Shown here in pieces: positions 23,889 to 35,164 of a stretch of 64,000 nucleotides of DNA. How positions within the stretch are numbered: the stretch's first letter is position 1; each line of letters starts with the position of its first letter. The position numbers and the translations under genes were made by a program. The stretch comes from Thauera terpenica 58Eu (GTDB lineage Bacteria; Pseudomonadota; Gammaproteobacteria; Burkholderiales; Rhodocyclaceae): assembly GCF_000443165.1 (NCBI RefSeq), contig NZ_ATJV01000045.1:19308-83307 (forward strand), given 5' to 3'. Below the pieces are notes generated by a model. It was not told the origin of the DNA, did no database searches, and saw only the letters and a list, made by a program, of their open reading frames with translations.

Positions 23889-25487
23889 TCAGGCGATCCG
23901 GGTGGGGCTGGGGCTGCTATCGGCGTGCTCCATCAAGGCGCACACCAGTCGTTGCAGCAACTCCGCCTTGATCCCGATTGCAGCCGGTGCGTCCCACAGG
24001 TTGTCGAGCTCGTGCGGATCCTGTTGCAGGTCGTAGAGTTCGCCCCACTGCGCATCGCCGAACACGCTCAGACGATGGCGCTCGGTGATCAGGGTCCGCA
24101 CCTTCACGGGCGTCTCGAACCCGAGGTATGCGCGCTGCTGGTTCTCCTCGATGAGCACGGCATCGCGACCGGAGCCGAGCGGCGCGCCGACCGGGTCGAA
24201 CAAGGGTTTGCCCTGGCTTCCGTTGGGGGAGGCGATACCGGCCCGGGTCAGGATCGACGCGGGCAGATCGAGCGAGGACACGAGGTCGTCGCGCCTCACC
24301 TGAGCATCGGCCCCGTCCCCGTCGGGTTCGCGCCAGATGAAGGGCACGCGCACCAGCCCCTGGTAATGCAGCGGCCCCTTGAGGACGATGCCATGGTCGC
24401 CGAGCAGATCGCCGTGGTCCGAGGTGAAGATCACCACCGTGTTGCGGTCGGCGCCGCACTCGCGCAGCGTCTCCATCACCATGCCGATGCGGTCGTCGAT
24501 GTTGGTGATCATGCCGTAAGTCAGCGCCGACATCTCCTGGATCTCGCGCGGGGTGGCCATGAACAGACGCTGTCCGTCGACCTTGGCCGCCCCCCGGTTG
24601 CGCTCATCCATCAGCCAGCGTACATGGGGGGGGTGCTCCTCTGCGGGTAGCAAACTGGGGGATAGCGGCATGTCCTCCGGGCGATACATGTCCCAGTAGC
24701 GCCCCGGCGGCGTCCATGGGTGGTGCGGATCGGGAAAGGAGCACATCAGCGCGAAGGGCTGGTCCGGATGGTTGGCGACATGATCACGAATCCACTTCTG
24801 CGACTGATCGGCGATGAAGTGCGTCGGGTACTGGAACTCATCGAGGTGGGTGCGCCAGGCCTGCGGCGAGACGAAGTCGGGATCGCGCACGCCATGCTCG
24901 CGCCCGAGCCGCTGCGCAAGCTCGGGATGTTCGCGCTGCAGCCAGCGCAACCAGTCACCGAAGCACTCGTCGGCGTGGCTGTTGCAGAGGACGACCTCCT
25001 GGAAACCGTAATACGGCAAGGTCAGGCGGTGAGCCGGATCGGCCCAGCTCGCCTTCAGCTCCTGGCAGTACGCCGGGTCGTCGATCGTGCTGCGACGCGC
25101 CTCGGGGAAGGTGCCGGACCTCTGCGTGCCGGCCCGGGATTCGGGCGTCTTGAGCAGCGGCGGCGCGTCTTCCATGTTCTGCAGGTGGCTCTTGCCCACG
25201 AGCGCGGTGCGGTAACCGAACTCCCCCAGCAGGTCGGCGAAGGTCACCGCCTCCAGTGGCAGCGGCACACCGTTGCTGCGCGCACCATGAATCGAGGGCA
25301 TGCGTGAAGTCATGATCGAACCCCGGTTCGGCATGCAGACCGGCGTGGCCACGTAGGCGCGATCGAAGCACACGCCACCTCGGGCCAGCGCATCGATATT
25401 GGGCGTGCGCACGATCGGATTGCCATAGCAGCCGAGATGATCCGCGCGATGCTGGTCGGTGATGAAGATCAGGAAGTTGGGACGCAT
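23889..25487 (-). CDS. Sulfatase (formylglycine-dependent), cytoplasmic
   Basis: 532-aa alkaline-phosphatase-superfamily enzyme. The active-site signature is C51-M-P-N-R55 in TPVCMPNRGSIMTSRMPS, where Cys is converted to formylglycine, with metal ligand D11 (FLIFITDQHRADHLGC) and the later pair in VVIFTSDHGDLLGDHG. No signal peptide, so the substrate must be imported. It sits 10 bp after the TRAP permease gene, which suggests that the transporter brings in the sulfate ester. Choline-sulfatase-like or phosphonate-monoester-hydrolase-like specificity are both possible. Confidence 0.9.
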   Translation of the reverse strand: MRPNFLIFITDQHRADHLGCYGNPIVRTPNIDALARGGVCFDRAYVATPVCMPNRGSIMTSRMPSIHGARSNGVPLPLEAVTFADLLGEFGYRTALVGKSHLQNMEDAPPLLKTPESRAGTQRSGTFPEARRSTIDDPAYCQELKASWADPAHRLTLPYYGFQEVVLCNSHADECFGDWLRWLQREHPELAQRLGREHGVRDPDFVSPQAWRTHLDEFQYPTHFIADQSQKWIRDHVANHPDQPFALMCSFPDPHHPWTPPGRYWDMYRPEDMPLSPSLLPAEEHPPHVRWLMDERNRGAAKVDGQRLFMATPREIQEMSALTYGMITNIDDRIGMVMETLRECGADRNTVVIFTSDHGDLLGDHGIVLKGPLHYQGLVRVPFIWREPDGDGADAQVRRDDLVSSLDLPASILTRAGIASPNGSQGKPLFDPVGAPLGSGRDAVLIEENQQRAYLGFETPVKVRTLITERHRLSVFGDAQWGELYDLQQDPHELDNLWDAPAAIGIKAELLQRLVCALMEHADSSPSPTRIA

Positions 25488-25497
25488 GTCTTGTCTC

Positions 25498-26793
25498 TTA
25501 TCGCATCAGGTTGGGGAGGCCGACGACGATCTCCGGCCAGATGAGGATGAGTGCCGCGGTGACCAGCATGGCCAGCACGAAGGGCGTGACACCGGCGAAT
25601 ACGTCGCCGAGCTTGAGGTCCGGGCGCGCAGCCTTGACCGTGAACACGTTGACACCAACCGGGGGAGTGATCAGGCCGAGTTCGATCAGGATGATCACCA
25701 CGACACCGAACCAGATCATGTCCACGCCCTGTGCCTGCAGCGTGGGCAGGAACATCGGCACGATCAGCACCAGAATGCCCAGCGCCTCGAACACCATGCC
25801 GAGCAGGATGCACAGGGCGCCGATCGCGAGCACCAGCTGGATACCCGAAAGCTCCCAGCCGTTGACCAGCTCCATCAGCGCGAAGGGCATCCCCGTGACG
25901 TTGATGAACTGCGAAAACACCAGGGCACAGGACGCGATGGCGAAGATCGCCGCGCTGATGCCGACCGCGCCGCCGATCACGTCGAGATACTCCCTGCCGC
26001 TGCGCATCGACCCGCGCGCGAGGGCGAACAGATACGCGCCGATGGCACCGACACTCGCAGCCTCAGTCGCGGTGAAGACGCCGAGATAGATGCCGCCCAG
26101 CACGACCAGGAACAACACCACGAAAGCCCACGTCTTCTTGAACGCTGCGATGCGCTGGGTCCAGCTCATCGCAGCGCCAACCGGCGCCACCCCGGGCCGA
26201 AGTCGTGCCCACAGGGCGATGGTCACCATGAAGGCAGTCATCATCAGCGCGCCTGGCACGATCCCGGCGATGAACATGCGCCCGATGTCCTCACGCGCGA
26301 AGATGCAGTAGATGACCATCGGAATGCTGGGCGGAATCAGGATGCCCAGCGTGCCGCCTGCGGCAACTGTGCCCGCCGACAGACTGTCGTGGTAGCCGTA
26401 GCGGCGCATCGGCGGCATCGCGACCTTGGTCATGGTCGCCGCAGTGGCCACCGAACTGCCACAGACCGTGGAAAATGCACCGCAGGCCAGCACGGTGGAC
26501 ATCGCCAGGCCGCCACGCAGCCGTCCGACGAGCGCGTTGCCAAACTCGTAGAGTTCGTCCGCGATTCCGCCGCGGCGGATGAGCTCGCCCATGAGAATGA
26601 AGATCGGCACAACCACGAGATTAGGGTTGACGATCATCTCGCCGATCTGCTGCCCGGACATTGCGACCGCCGAATCCCAGTCGCGCATCAGGCCGAAGCC
26701 CACGAAACCCGTCAGCAAGGTGGCAAAGGCAAGCGGCATCCCGGTGAAGCTGAGGGCAATGAGGATCGCAAAGCCAATCAGTGCTGCAGTCAT
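25498..26793 (-). CDS. dctM: TRAP transporter large permease (DctM type), cluster 1
   Basis: 431-aa membrane protein with the ~12-helix layout of the DctM/TRAP-T large subunit and its hallmark blocks (MPLAFATLLTGFVGFGLM; AAGGTLGILIPPSIPMVIY; ELGLITPPVGVNVFTVKA). It couples Na+ (or H+) entry to solute import with the small subunit and binding protein encoded upstream. Its ATG overlaps the dctQ stop by 4 bp; the sulfatase gene follows after 10 bp. Confidence 0.95.
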   Translation of the reverse strand: MTAALIGFAILIALSFTGMPLAFATLLTGFVGFGLMRDWDSAVAMSGQQIGEMIVNPNLVVVPIFILMGELIRRGGIADELYEFGNALVGRLRGGLAMSTVLACGAFSTVCGSSVATAATMTKVAMPPMRRYGYHDSLSAGTVAAGGTLGILIPPSIPMVIYCIFAREDIGRMFIAGIVPGALMMTAFMVTIALWARLRPGVAPVGAAMSWTQRIAAFKKTWAFVVLFLVVLGGIYLGVFTATEAASVGAIGAYLFALARGSMRSGREYLDVIGGAVGISAAIFAIASCALVFSQFINVTGMPFALMELVNGWELSGIQLVLAIGALCILLGMVFEALGILVLIVPMFLPTLQAQGVDMIWFGVVVIILIELGLITPPVGVNVFTVKAARPDLKLGDVFAGVTPFVLAMLVTAALILIWPEIVVGLPNLMR

Positions 26794-27278
26794 TTTTCTT
26801 CCCCCTGATGCATTTTCTCGTCACGCCAGCCACTGAGGAGGACGGCCAGCGCCATGATCACGAGTAGCGCAACCAGGGCGAAGACCCAGCCGATCGGGAA
26901 CTCGAGTACCGGGGTGAGCTCACCGAAGTCGATGGTGTGCATGGCGTGCTGGACCAGCAGCGTTGCGAGCGCGGCGGTGCCGAGCAGCTCGGCGCCGAAG
27001 ATCCAGCGCGGATAAAGTTTGGGAAGACGCCTCCGCAGCGGGGCGTCGAAAAGGTCGACACAGATATGCAGGCGCTGGGCTGCGACGATGATGAGGCCCG
27101 CGCCGACCAGCACGGCCAGCAGGGCATTTGCGACTTCGGCTGCGCCAAAAATAGCGGCGTTGAAGAAATAGCGCAGAACGACGTCGGCGGCGGTCAGCAA
27201 CGCAATCGTGATGACGGCCAGCGTGCCCACGACCTGTCCGATGCGATAGAGCGGACGTGCCCATGAATGGGGCGACAT
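26790..27278 (-). CDS. dctQ: TRAP transporter small permease (DctQ type), cluster 1
   Basis: 162-aa protein with four transmembrane helices, the DctQ size and layout (VVGTLAVITIALLTAADVVL; HICVDLFDAPLRRRLPKLYP). ATG 27278 is preceded by TGGAGG. It lies between the binding-protein gene (89 bp upstream) and dctM (4-bp overlap), completing a canonical P-Q-M order. Confidence 0.92.
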   Translation of the reverse strand: MSPHSWARPLYRIGQVVGTLAVITIALLTAADVVLRYFFNAAIFGAAEVANALLAVLVGAGLIIVAAQRLHICVDLFDAPLRRRLPKLYPRWIFGAELLGTAALATLLVQHAMHTIDFGELTPVLEFPIGWVFALVALLVIMALAVLLSGWRDEKMHQGEEK

Positions 27279-27367
27279 GAGAAACCTCCAGAGCGGTAAC
27301 GAGTTCGGATGTGACGCACGACAGCGCCTGAGGCGCTCGACCGACAAAGGCGCTGCGTGCGCGACCG

Positions 27368-28387
27368 TTACTTGGCGAGGGCGTCGTATTCCTTGCGGAA
27401 GTCGGCGAGCACGGCCTTGCCATCGAGCCCCGCCTTCTCGGCAGTGCGCTCGAACTGCTCGTACGAAGGCGTGGCGGCACGCTCGAGCTCGGCGTAGAAC
27501 TGGGGATCGGCTTCGATGACCTGAATTCCATCCGCCTTCAGCTGCGACAGCGCTGCTGCAGATGCCGCCTTCGACGCCTTGCCTACGCGCTGCGCCAGTG
27601 CCTCGCCCGAGAGCTTCATGATCGCGTTGCGGTCTGCCTCGCTGATCGAGCCCCACTTGCGTTTGTTGATGAACATCGAGAAGCCCGACGAGGTCACACC
27701 AAGCGGAAACAGCGTGATCGACTTGGTGTATGGCGCAGTCTTGAAGTCGATCACGCTCTCGAGGATCAGGCCGAAGTACCCATTGACCACACCGCGCGAA
27801 ACCGACTCGCTGACCTGTACGGCGGGGCTGGTGATTGGGCTGATCCCGAGGTTCTTCAGCAGGTCTGCCGATTCGCCGTAGAGGGCCCACATCTTGCGAC
27901 TCTTCAACTCGTCAAGCGAATTGATCGGCGTGTCCGTCGTGCTGTAGAGCTGTCCGCCGGAAAAGTTGAAAACCGACAGCAGATGCACATCAGGAAACTG
28001 GTTCCTGGAGGCGAAGTGCTTCTCGTAAATGCGCCAGGCGGCGACCGAGGCAGCCTCCGCATCGCTCACCAGCCAGGGCAGCGAGGACACTTCGAGCAAA
28101 GGCGCCTTGCTCTTGATCGTGGGGTTGATCGCGAAGGCGACATCGAACACGCCGGATGCGACCCCCTGCAGCTGCTGCGGCGGAGGCGCCAGGCTGCCGG
28201 CTGCGAACTCGATATCGACGCGGCTCTCGGTCACCTTCTCGACGTCCTGCGCCCACCCCTTGAGCACTTCGTGCATGAAGTGTCCGGGCGGGACGAAGAC
28301 GTTGAAAAGGAGCTTGGTCTCGGCCTGAGCCGGAACGGCGGTGATGGCGGCGGCCATCAGGGTGGTGGTAATGAATTTACGCAGCAT
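27368..28387 (-). CDS. dctP: TRAP transporter periplasmic binding protein (DctP type), cluster 1
   Basis: 339-aa solute receptor with a signal peptide (TTLMAAAITAVPAQA) and the DctP fold blocks (FVPPGHFMHEVLKGWAQDVE; KMWALYGESADLLKNLGISP; the conserved Arg near LKSRKMW). The genomic setting with a cytoplasmic sulfatase and a SulP transporter suggests an organosulfate or related anion as ligand. The ribosome-binding region is a (GA)8 dinucleotide tract directly before the ATG, which could change length by slippage. Divergent from the LysR gene. Confidence 0.93.
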   Translation of the reverse strand: MLRKFITTTLMAAAITAVPAQAETKLLFNVFVPPGHFMHEVLKGWAQDVEKVTESRVDIEFAAGSLAPPPQQLQGVASGVFDVAFAINPTIKSKAPLLEVSSLPWLVSDAEAASVAAWRIYEKHFASRNQFPDVHLLSVFNFSGGQLYSTTDTPINSLDELKSRKMWALYGESADLLKNLGISPITSPAVQVSESVSRGVVNGYFGLILESVIDFKTAPYTKSITLFPLGVTSSGFSMFINKRKWGSISEADRNAIMKLSGEALAQRVGKASKAASAAALSQLKADGIQVIEADPQFYAELERAATPSYEQFERTAEKAGLDGKAVLADFRKEYDALAK

Positions 28388-28388
28388 G

Positions 28389-28404
28389 TCTCTCTCTCTC
28401 TCTC
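28389..28404. repeat. (TC/GA)8 dinucleotide tract at the dctP ribosome site
   Basis: Eight perfect TC repeats on the plus strand (GA on the coding strand), ending one base from the dctP start codon and forming most of its Shine-Dalgarno region. Confidence 0.85.
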
Positions 28405-28512
28405 TCCGGGGTGTCGGGGTGGGCTTTTGATCTGACGGTGCCCGAATGGAAAGGTATTATTCGGACTTATGGAGTGCAATAATTTGCTGATCCTATTCAT
28501 AACGTCTTGGTT

Positions 28513-29424
28513 ATGCTCAGAACCCAGCTGAGGTATCTCGAGCTCATTCTCGAGCACGGCACTTTCGTCGCCGCCGCGCGCCAAGCAGGCGTCAGCCAGC
28601 CAGCGGTGTCGAAGGCGATCACCGAATTGCAGAGGACGCTAGGGGTAAGACTGTTCGAGAGGAGCGGTCACAGGTTCGTGCCGAACGTACAGGCCTATCG
28701 GGTCGTGCACGCGGCCACCCGATTCCAGGCCGAACTGGACGCCCTCAGGGAGACTCCCGGTGACGCGCGCGACGACCACTCGACTACGGACGGTGCAGCT
28801 TTGCGCATTGGTCTCGCGCCAGCATCCGCCCTCCTGTACGGTCCCAGCATCGAGAAGGTCTGGCATGCACACCGCCCGGAGGGATTCCTGCAGCTGATCA
28901 GCGGCAGCGCGCCCGAGTTGATGAGCCGCCTCAGGCAGCGCGACCTGCACCTCATCATCGCGCCCCATGGGCGCAGGGAAGCCACGGCCGATCTGCAATG
29001 GCGAAAACTGCACACCAGCGAGCCGACGGTCTATGTGCGTGCCGGGCATCCCGTGCCCGCCCTGACCACGCTCGAGGACATCTGCGACGCGCGCTGGGCC
29101 GTCGCGGGTAATCCGGGCACGGTCGGCCATGTGATCGAGGAAGCCCACCAGGTCCGCAAGCTGCCGCCCCCACGGGTGGTCGTGCAGTGTCACGACTATC
29201 ACATCCTGCTCACCCTCGTGGCGAGTAGCGACCTATTCTGTCTCGTACCCCATCCATGCCTGCTGAAAACGATCGAGCCGGGCAGCGTACGTGCCATTCG
29301 CCTGCGTGAAGGGCTGCCAAAATACGAAGTGAACCTGAGCTGGCTGCGAGATGTGGACGAGCGCTTCCAGCCCGTCATTCAGGCCATCGCCTCTTCCCTC
29401 AGCCCGATCAAGGATCCGGGGTGA
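28513..29424 (+). CDS. LysR-family regulator, probably of the TRAP/sulfatase cluster
   Basis: 303-aa regulator with an N-terminal winged helix (TQLRYLELILEHGTFVAAAR; VSQPAVSKAITELQRTLGVR) and a C-terminal effector domain (ALRIGLAPASALLYGPSIEK). I use ATG 28513 rather than the in-frame TTG 28507. It is divergent from dctP with ~125 bp between the starts, the usual arrangement for a LysR protein controlling the neighbouring operon. The effector is unknown; if the cluster handles an organosulfate, that compound or its product is a candidate. Confidence 0.9.
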   Translation: MLRTQLRYLELILEHGTFVAAARQAGVSQPAVSKAITELQRTLGVRLFERSGHRFVPNVQAYRVVHAATRFQAELDALRETPGDARDDHSTTDGAALRIGLAPASALLYGPSIEKVWHAHRPEGFLQLISGSAPELMSRLRQRDLHLIIAPHGRREATADLQWRKLHTSEPTVYVRAGHPVPALTTLEDICDARWAVAGNPGTVGHVIEEAHQVRKLPPPRVVVQCHDYHILLTLVASSDLFCLVPHPCLLKTIEPGSVRAIRLREGLPKYEVNLSWLRDVDERFQPVIQAIASSLSPIKDPG

Positions 29425-29425
29425 A

Positions 29426-29467
29426 CGCCGCGCGGGGGCATCGGCGAAGCGATGCCCCCGCGCGGCG
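29426..29467. terminator. Large perfect hairpin between lysR and the second TRAP operon
   Basis: Perfect 18-bp inverted repeat with a 6-base loop (left arm CGCCGCGCGGGGGCATCG). It lies between two converging genes, directly after the lysR stop. There is no T tract, but the stem is strong enough to act as a bidirectional terminator or mRNA 3'-end stabiliser. Confidence 0.65.
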
Positions 29468-29488
29468 TGTGCAGGCCCTTACTGGCCC

Positions 29489-30496
29489 TTACTTACGGAC
29501 CTTGGCGATTTCAGCCTGGGTGGCCTGCAAGACCTCCACCATGCTGCCTTGTGCGAACGCATCCCAGATCGGCTTGGATGCTTCGCGCATGCGGGTACGC
29601 TCCGCGGGACTCACTTCGTTGATCGCGACCCCCTTGGCGGCCATCCTCGCGAGCGCGTCTCTGTCCTGATCTCGCGCCACACCGCGTTGATACGTGCGCG
29701 CATCGATTGCAGCCTGCAACAGCAGCTTGCGGTCGTCCTCGGACAGTTTGTCCCAGAACTTCTTGCTGACCAGCGGGATGAATGCGCCATAGGTGTGGCG
29801 CGTCTTCGATAGGTACTTCTGCACCTCATCGAGACGCAGGGCGGTGGTGACGGTTGCAGGTGTGCCTTGGCCGTCGACCGTGCGCGTTTCGAGCGCGGTA
29901 AAGAGTTCGGGCACCGCGAGCGGGACCGGCGTCGCGCCCAGTGTCTTGATCGATTCCTGCGAGATCTTGGCCTGCACGGCACGCAGCTTGAGATCGTTGA
30001 AGTCTTCCAGCTTCGCGATCGGATGACGCGAATTGGTGAAGTTGAAGAAGCCGTTTTCCCAGAATGCCAGGCCCACCAGGCCCTTCTCCGGCAAGGTGTC
30101 CAGCAGGCGCTGCCCGACGGCACCATCCAGCACCGCCTCGGCCTCCTGCTCGCTGTCGAACAGGAAGGGATAATCAAGCACCTCAAACTCCTTGATCATG
30201 CCCGTCAGTGTCGTGGTCTGCGGCACCACAAACTGGATGCTCCCGCCCTGCAGGGCCGAGGTGACCTGCACGTCGTTACCGAGGGCAGCGTTGTAGTAGG
30301 GCTTGATCTCGATGCGGCCCTGGCTGCGCTCCTTGACGAGCTGGACGAACTTGGCCACGCCCTGGCCCTGATGCGAAGCCTCCGGTAGTGTGACGGAGAA
30401 TTTGGCGGTGATTTCCTGCGCAGCGGCGGGGCCGGTCAGCATGACGCTGCACGCCATCGCGGCGGCAAGGATTGTGGTTTTCAGATTGCTTTTCAT
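29489..30496 (-). CDS. dctP: TRAP transporter periplasmic binding protein (DctP type), cluster 2
   Basis: 335-aa receptor with a signal peptide (ILAAAMACSVMLTGPAAAQ). Family blocks present: LPEASHQGQGVAKFVQLVKE, KLRAVQAKISQESIKTLGAT (with the conserved Arg) and VDGQGTPATV. It differs clearly from the DctP of cluster 1, so it binds another ligand. It is the last gene of a seven-gene minus-strand operon with aromatic-degradation enzymes, which suggests an aromatic or hydroxy-acid substrate. ATG 30496 follows GGAGGAGAC. Confidence 0.92.
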   Translation of the reverse strand: MKSNLKTTILAAAMACSVMLTGPAAAQEITAKFSVTLPEASHQGQGVAKFVQLVKERSQGRIEIKPYYNAALGNDVQVTSALQGGSIQFVVPQTTTLTGMIKEFEVLDYPFLFDSEQEAEAVLDGAVGQRLLDTLPEKGLVGLAFWENGFFNFTNSRHPIAKLEDFNDLKLRAVQAKISQESIKTLGATPVPLAVPELFTALETRTVDGQGTPATVTTALRLDEVQKYLSKTRHTYGAFIPLVSKKFWDKLSEDDRKLLLQAAIDARTYQRGVARDQDRDALARMAAKGVAINEVSPAERTRMREASKPIWDAFAQGSMVEVLQATQAEIAKVRK

Positions 30497-30540
30497 GGAA
30501 GTCTCCTCCTTCTGGAACGACGATAACGACACGGTTTGAA

Positions 30541-31818
30541 TCAGCGCCACCAGCCTGCGGGCACGGTGACAAATGCAGGGAACAGCAGCAGCAGGATCAC
30601 GATCAGGGCCTCGGCGGCGAGGAAGGGCAGCACGCCGCGCACCGCACGCTCCATGGAGACCTTGCCGATGGAGGCGATCACGTTGAGCACCACACCTACC
30701 GGCGGGGTGATCATGCCGATCGCAACGGTCATGATGAATACGACACCGAAATAGACCGGATCCACGCCTGCAGCCCGGATGATCGGCATGAACACCGGGG
30801 TCAGGACGAGGACAATCGGGATGAAATCGAGCACCATTCCCAGCCCGAACGCGATCAGCAGCATCGCAGAGACCAGCATCCCGGGGCGGTCGGCAATCGG
30901 CTCGAGCCAGGCACCGATCTGACCCGGAACGTCCGCGATCGTGATCATGTAGGACGCCACCATCGCCATCGCCACCAGGATCAGCACCACCGCCGACGTG
31001 CGTGCTGCGATCAGCAGGCAGTGATAGATCGACTTCAGGTTCAGCTCGCGATAGACGAACACGCCGACGAAGAGCGCGTAGAAGGCGGCGACGACCGCGG
31101 CCTCCGTGGGGGTGAACACCCCCATCTTCAGACCCCCGATGATGATCACCGGCATCATCAGCGCCCACACCCCGCGGCCGAGAACACCGATGCGCCCGAT
31201 CCACGGCATCCTGGGCGCCGGGTTGAACGAATCGCGGCGCGACACCCACCACCATGCCGCCACCAGCGAGATCGCCATCATCGCGCCCGGCACGATGCCG
31301 GCCATGAACAGCTGGGTGATGGAGACGTTGGCGACCACGCCGAACAGCAGGAAGCCGATCGAGGGTGGGATCACCGGTGCGATGATGCCACCGGCGGCGA
31401 TGAGGCCGCAGGCGCGCTCGGTGTTGTAGCCCGCTTCACGCATCATCGGCACCAGCAGGGCGCCGAGCGCTGCGGTGTCGGCGACCGCCGAACCGGACAG
31501 GCTGGCGAGCACCAGCGCAGCGAGGATGGCGACATAGCCGAGGCCGCCACGCAGATGGCCGACGAAGGCCATCGCCATGTCCACGATCCGGCGCGACAGG
31601 CCGCCCGCGTTCATGAACTCGCCGGCGAGGATGAAGAAGGGTACGGCCATCAGGACGAAGTTGTCGGCACCGCCAATCGCGTTCTGGGCGACGACCTGTG
31701 GATCGAATTCGCCGAGAAAGAGCATCAGCAGCACGGCGCTGATCAGCACGGCGAAGGCGATCGGCATGCCCAGGAGCATCGCTCCGAGCAGACCGCTCAG
31801 GAATACGGCTGCGGTCAT
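30541..31818 (-). CDS. dctM: TRAP transporter large permease (DctM type), cluster 2
   Basis: 425-aa membrane protein with DctM hallmarks (GMPIAFAVLISAVLLMLFLG; AAGGIIAPVIPPSIGFLLFG; IGMITPPVGVVLNVIASI). The ATG overlaps the dctQ stop by 4 bp and the gene is followed after 44 bp by dctP. This gives the order Q-M-P, unlike P-Q-M in cluster 1, so the two transporters are not recent duplicates. Confidence 0.94.
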   Translation of the reverse strand: MTAAVFLSGLLGAMLLGMPIAFAVLISAVLLMLFLGEFDPQVVAQNAIGGADNFVLMAVPFFILAGEFMNAGGLSRRIVDMAMAFVGHLRGGLGYVAILAALVLASLSGSAVADTAALGALLVPMMREAGYNTERACGLIAAGGIIAPVIPPSIGFLLFGVVANVSITQLFMAGIVPGAMMAISLVAAWWWVSRRDSFNPAPRMPWIGRIGVLGRGVWALMMPVIIIGGLKMGVFTPTEAAVVAAFYALFVGVFVYRELNLKSIYHCLLIAARTSAVVLILVAMAMVASYMITIADVPGQIGAWLEPIADRPGMLVSAMLLIAFGLGMVLDFIPIVLVLTPVFMPIIRAAGVDPVYFGVVFIMTVAIGMITPPVGVVLNVIASIGKVSMERAVRGVLPFLAAEALIVILLLLFPAFVTVPAGWWR

Positions 31819-32405
31819 TTCGAGTTCTCCTTGCGCTTGTTGTGTTCGAAGGCTTCGGCCGCGTCGGCCAGCAAGACCATCTCCTCGCCGATGCGATCCT
31901 CCATATCGCGGATGAGGACAAGTTCCGCGGGGGTATGCGGGCGCGTCACCGCATCGAAGACGTTGTAGGCGATGCTGATCGCCATGCCGATCCCGAACAC
32001 CACGGCCGCCGCGTAGAGCCACGCGTAGGAGATGCCGAGCACCGGGTAGGTGTTGTCGAGGTTGATGACTGTCTGCGACCACCCCCCGATCACGAACAGC
32101 GCGCAGCAGCCGAGCATCAGCGTGCCGGAGAGGCAGATGAAGACCTTCTTCCAGAACGGTGACAGCCTGCGCACCAAGGCATCGAGGCCGATATGGGCAT
32201 GCTCCCGCGAAGCGAGGATGGCGCCGAGGAAGATCACCCACACGAACAGCAGGCGGGCGAGCTCGTCCGACACCGCCAGCCCGGAGTCGAACCCGTAGCG
32301 CAGGACTACATTGCCGAAAACGAGTATCGCCATCAGCGCAAGGCTGACGACGATCACCACCTCCAGCATTCGCGTGACCACGCGAGTCATACGATCGAAA
32401 AACAT
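31815..32405 (-). CDS. dctQ: TRAP transporter small permease (DctQ type), cluster 2
   Basis: 196-aa protein with four transmembrane helices (VVIVVSLALMAILVFGNVVL; LFVWVIFLGAILASREHAHI) and an unusually long charged C-terminal tail (DRIGEEMVLLADAAEAFEHN). I chose ATG 32405, preceded by GGAG at 7 bp, rather than the upstream ATG at 32474, which would overlap the acetoacetyl-CoA synthetase gene. Confidence 0.9.
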   Translation of the reverse strand: MFFDRMTRVVTRMLEVVIVVSLALMAILVFGNVVLRYGFDSGLAVSDELARLLFVWVIFLGAILASREHAHIGLDALVRRLSPFWKKVFICLSGTLMLGCCALFVIGGWSQTVINLDNTYPVLGISYAWLYAAAVVFGIGMAISIAYNVFDAVTRPHTPAELVLIRDMEDRIGEEMVLLADAAEAFEHNKRKENSK

Positions 32406-32454
32406 GTCTTTCTCCGTGGGTTCCGGCAGCGCACTGCACGTTGCCGGCAGCACC

Positions 32455-34425
<1,971 letters not shown>

Positions 34426-34515
34426 TCATGCAACTCGTTTGTATGGCAATCCGCTTCCGGGCGCAGCTTGCGACGCGCCCGGACCGCTGCCGTTACAGAA
34501 AATGTCAGCCAGCTG

Positions 34516-35160
34516 TCACTCGGCATCGGGCTGCACCATGGGTGCCGCGCGTCGAAACGCCTCAAGCTCCTCGCAGCGGGCGACGATGTCGCACACCGTC
34601 GGCATGGCCGAGAGATCGCAGTCGAAGCGCCGCGCGTTGAACACCTGGGGCACGAGGCAGCAGTCGGCCAGCCCCGGTCGGTCGCCATGGCAGAATGGCC
34701 CGGTGCGCGCGTCGCGCGCGAGTCGGCTCTCCACGGTGGCAAGGCCCAGCCCCACCCAGTGGCGGTACCACGCATTGCGCTGTGCTTCAGTCGCTCCAAG
34801 CACGTGCCCGAGGTACTGCAGCACCCGCAGGTTATTCACCGGGTGGATGTCGCAGGCGATCATGTGGGCGAGCTCGCGTACGCGCGCCCGATCGAGCGCT
34901 CCCTCGGGCAGCAGCCGCGCCTGGGGATGGGTCTCGTCCAGATACTCGATTATGGCGAGCGATTGCGTCAGCACCTGCCCCGCGTCTTCCAGAGTGGGCA
35001 CAAGGCCGGCCGGGTTCAGGTCCAGATATTCGGGCCGACGGTGCTCGCCGCCGTCGCGTACCAGATGAACCGGTACTGCCTCGTAGTCCAGCCCCTTGAG
35101 GCCGAGGGCGATCCGCACGCGGTAGGCTGCCGAACTGCGGAAGTAGGTGTAAAGCTTCAT
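34516..35160 (-). CDS. maiA: Maleylacetoacetate isomerase (zeta-class GST)
   Basis: 214-aa glutathione S-transferase of the zeta class. The N-terminal motif YFRSSAAYRVRIALGLKGLD contains the SSxxxRVRIAL signature, with catalytic Ser9-Ser10. NPAGLVPTLED and QSLAIIEYLDET bind glutathione. It isomerises maleylacetoacetate to fumarylacetoacetate (or maleylpyruvate to fumarylpyruvate). It follows the fumarylacetoacetase gene by 4 bp. Confidence 0.93.
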   Translation of the reverse strand: MKLYTYFRSSAAYRVRIALGLKGLDYEAVPVHLVRDGGEHRRPEYLDLNPAGLVPTLEDAGQVLTQSLAIIEYLDETHPQARLLPEGALDRARVRELAHMIACDIHPVNNLRVLQYLGHVLGATEAQRNAWYRHWVGLGLATVESRLARDARTGPFCHGDRPGLADCCLVPQVFNARRFDCDLSAMPTVCDIVARCEELEAFRRAAPMVQPDAE

Positions 35161-35164
35161 TGCC

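Noticed and set aside
30472..31968. Long plus-strand frame across the second dctM, and a similar one across the first (25459-26808)
   Set aside because: His/Asp/Arg-rich antisense of hydrophobic DctM genes, not real proteins.
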